From NCBI GenBank assembly GCA_947498125.1, contig CANMJH010000003.1, positions 124,001 through 188,000 on the forward strand: a stretch of 64,000 nt of DNA. Direction: 5' to 3'. The DNA comes from an uncultured Nioella sp. (GTDB lineage: Bacteria > Pseudomonadota > Alphaproteobacteria > Rhodobacterales > Rhodobacteraceae). Made by a program: the position numbers and the translations under genes. Of this stretch, positions 63,551 to 64,000 are shown in pieces (within the stretch, counting starts at the first letter, position 1; the number at the start of each line of letters is the position of its first letter). The notes under the pieces are model-generated. The model had not been told where the DNA came from. It did no database searches and was given only the letters and a program-made list of their open reading frames with translations.

Positions 63551-64000
63551 TGGGACATAAAGTCAACCCGATCGGCATGCGCCTGCAGGTGAACCGCACC
63601 TGGGACAGCCGCTGGTACGCCGACACCAAAGATTACGGAAACTTGTTGCTCGAAGACATCAAGATCCGTGAATTCATCAAGGAAGAGTGCAAGCAGGCGG
63701 GTGTTGCCCGCGTGATCATTGAACGTCCGCACAAAAAGTGCCGGATCACCGTTCATACCGCACGTCCCGGTGTCATCATTGGTAAGAAAGGCGCGGATAT
63801 CGAAACCCTGCGTCGCAAGCTTGCCGCGATGACCGACTCGGAAGTTCACCTCAACATCGTTGAAGTGCGCAAGCCCGAGCTGGACGCCGCGCTGGTTGCC
63901 GAAAACATCGCGCAGCAGCTTGAGCGCCGTGTTTCCTTCCGCCGTGCCATGAAGCGCGCTGTTCAAAACGCCATGCGTATGGGTGCCCTGGGTATCCGCG
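63550..64000 (+). CDS. rpsC: 30S ribosomal protein S3 (partial)
   Basis: 150 codons to the window edge. [20 protein letters not shown] starts the S3 N-terminus and [16 protein letters not shown] is the KH-domain GxxG loop. The start overlaps the rplV stop (TAATG). The rest lies beyond the window. Confidence 0.97.
   Translation, partial: MGHKVNPIGMRLQVNRTWDSRWYADTKDYGNLLLEDIKIREFIKEECKQAGVARVIIERPHKKCRITVHTARPGVIIGKKGADIETLRRKLAAMTDSEVHLNIVEVRKPELDAALVAENIAQQLERRVSFRRAMKRAVQNAMRMGALGIR

Overview
The window looks like a chromosomal segment of a marine-type Rhodobacteraceae (Roseobacter group) alphaproteobacterium. The reasons are the gene families and their order: a central-carbon block mdh / sucC-sucD-sucA-sucB / lpdA / sdhCDAB intermixed with ethylmalonyl-CoA pathway genes (mcl2, mch, ecm, ccr), a PhaAB-type Mrp antiporter fusion, an FCD-type GntR regulator whose N-terminus resembles those of this family, and a split S10 ribosomal-protein operon. 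No phage, IS element, CRISPR array or rRNA operon was seen; there is one tRNA (Ala-GGC).

Layout. 1-4750 (minus): Mrp cation/proton antiporter genes D (cut by the window edge), C and fused A-B. 5080-8076: tRNA-Ala, a FYDLN-type acidic protein, a YgjP-like metalloprotein, a GntR-FCD regulator and a TerB-like membrane protein. 8299-22957 (mostly minus): lpdA, two tandem glycosyltransferases, sucB, sucA, four small exported proteins woven between the suc genes, sucD, sucC, a third glycosyltransferase (plus), mdh. 23233-31671: a small exported protein, then (plus) mcl2, nnrU-like, a DUF1737 mini-gene, mch, a membrane protein, and sdhC-D-A, lipoprotein, sulfotransferase, sdhB. 31754-45404: deoD, an H-NS-like protein, ecm, a PlsB-like acyltransferase, ccr, hbd, a DUF6473-like protein, etfAB, a VOC protein, a GyrI-like protein, a PduO-type cobalamin adenosyltransferase, a HIG1 protein, an SDR and an SH3 protein. 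45645-52919: parC, DUF898, M48 protease, lipoprotein, tuf, Flp-like pilin. 53085-55576: a variable stretch with a tuf 3' remnant and three hypotheticals. 55813-64000: rpsJ-rplC-rplD-rplW, a strong terminator, a 4 kb insert (PARG-like protein, AAC(3)-I-like acetyltransferase, fatty-acid desaturase, membrane hypothetical), then rplB-rpsS-rplV-rpsC (cut by the window edge).

How it fits together. ccr, ecm, mch and mcl2 are steps of acetyl-CoA assimilation by the ethylmalonyl-CoA pathway; hbd can supply crotonyl-CoA, the PduO-type enzyme can supply the adenosylcobalamin that Ecm needs, and the products enter the TCA cycle encoded next door. The clearest unexplained signal is a perfect palindrome, TGTGATCACA, that I found only just upstream of the gntR gene (one copy), upstream of lpdA (one), of sucC (two) and of sdhC (two, plus one imperfect copy). 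In both paired sites the copies are exactly 21 bp apart. This suggests a local GntR regulator controlling itself and the TCA operons.

The second theme is the ribosomal end. The S10 operon is interrupted by a terminator and accessory genes. A promoter-plus-hairpin leader is duplicated in front of the desaturase and rplB, with a similar layout in front of rpsJ. Both tuf 3' ends carry an inverted repeat over the stop codon, including one compensatory base-pair change. All statements rest on reading the sequence; no database search was possible.
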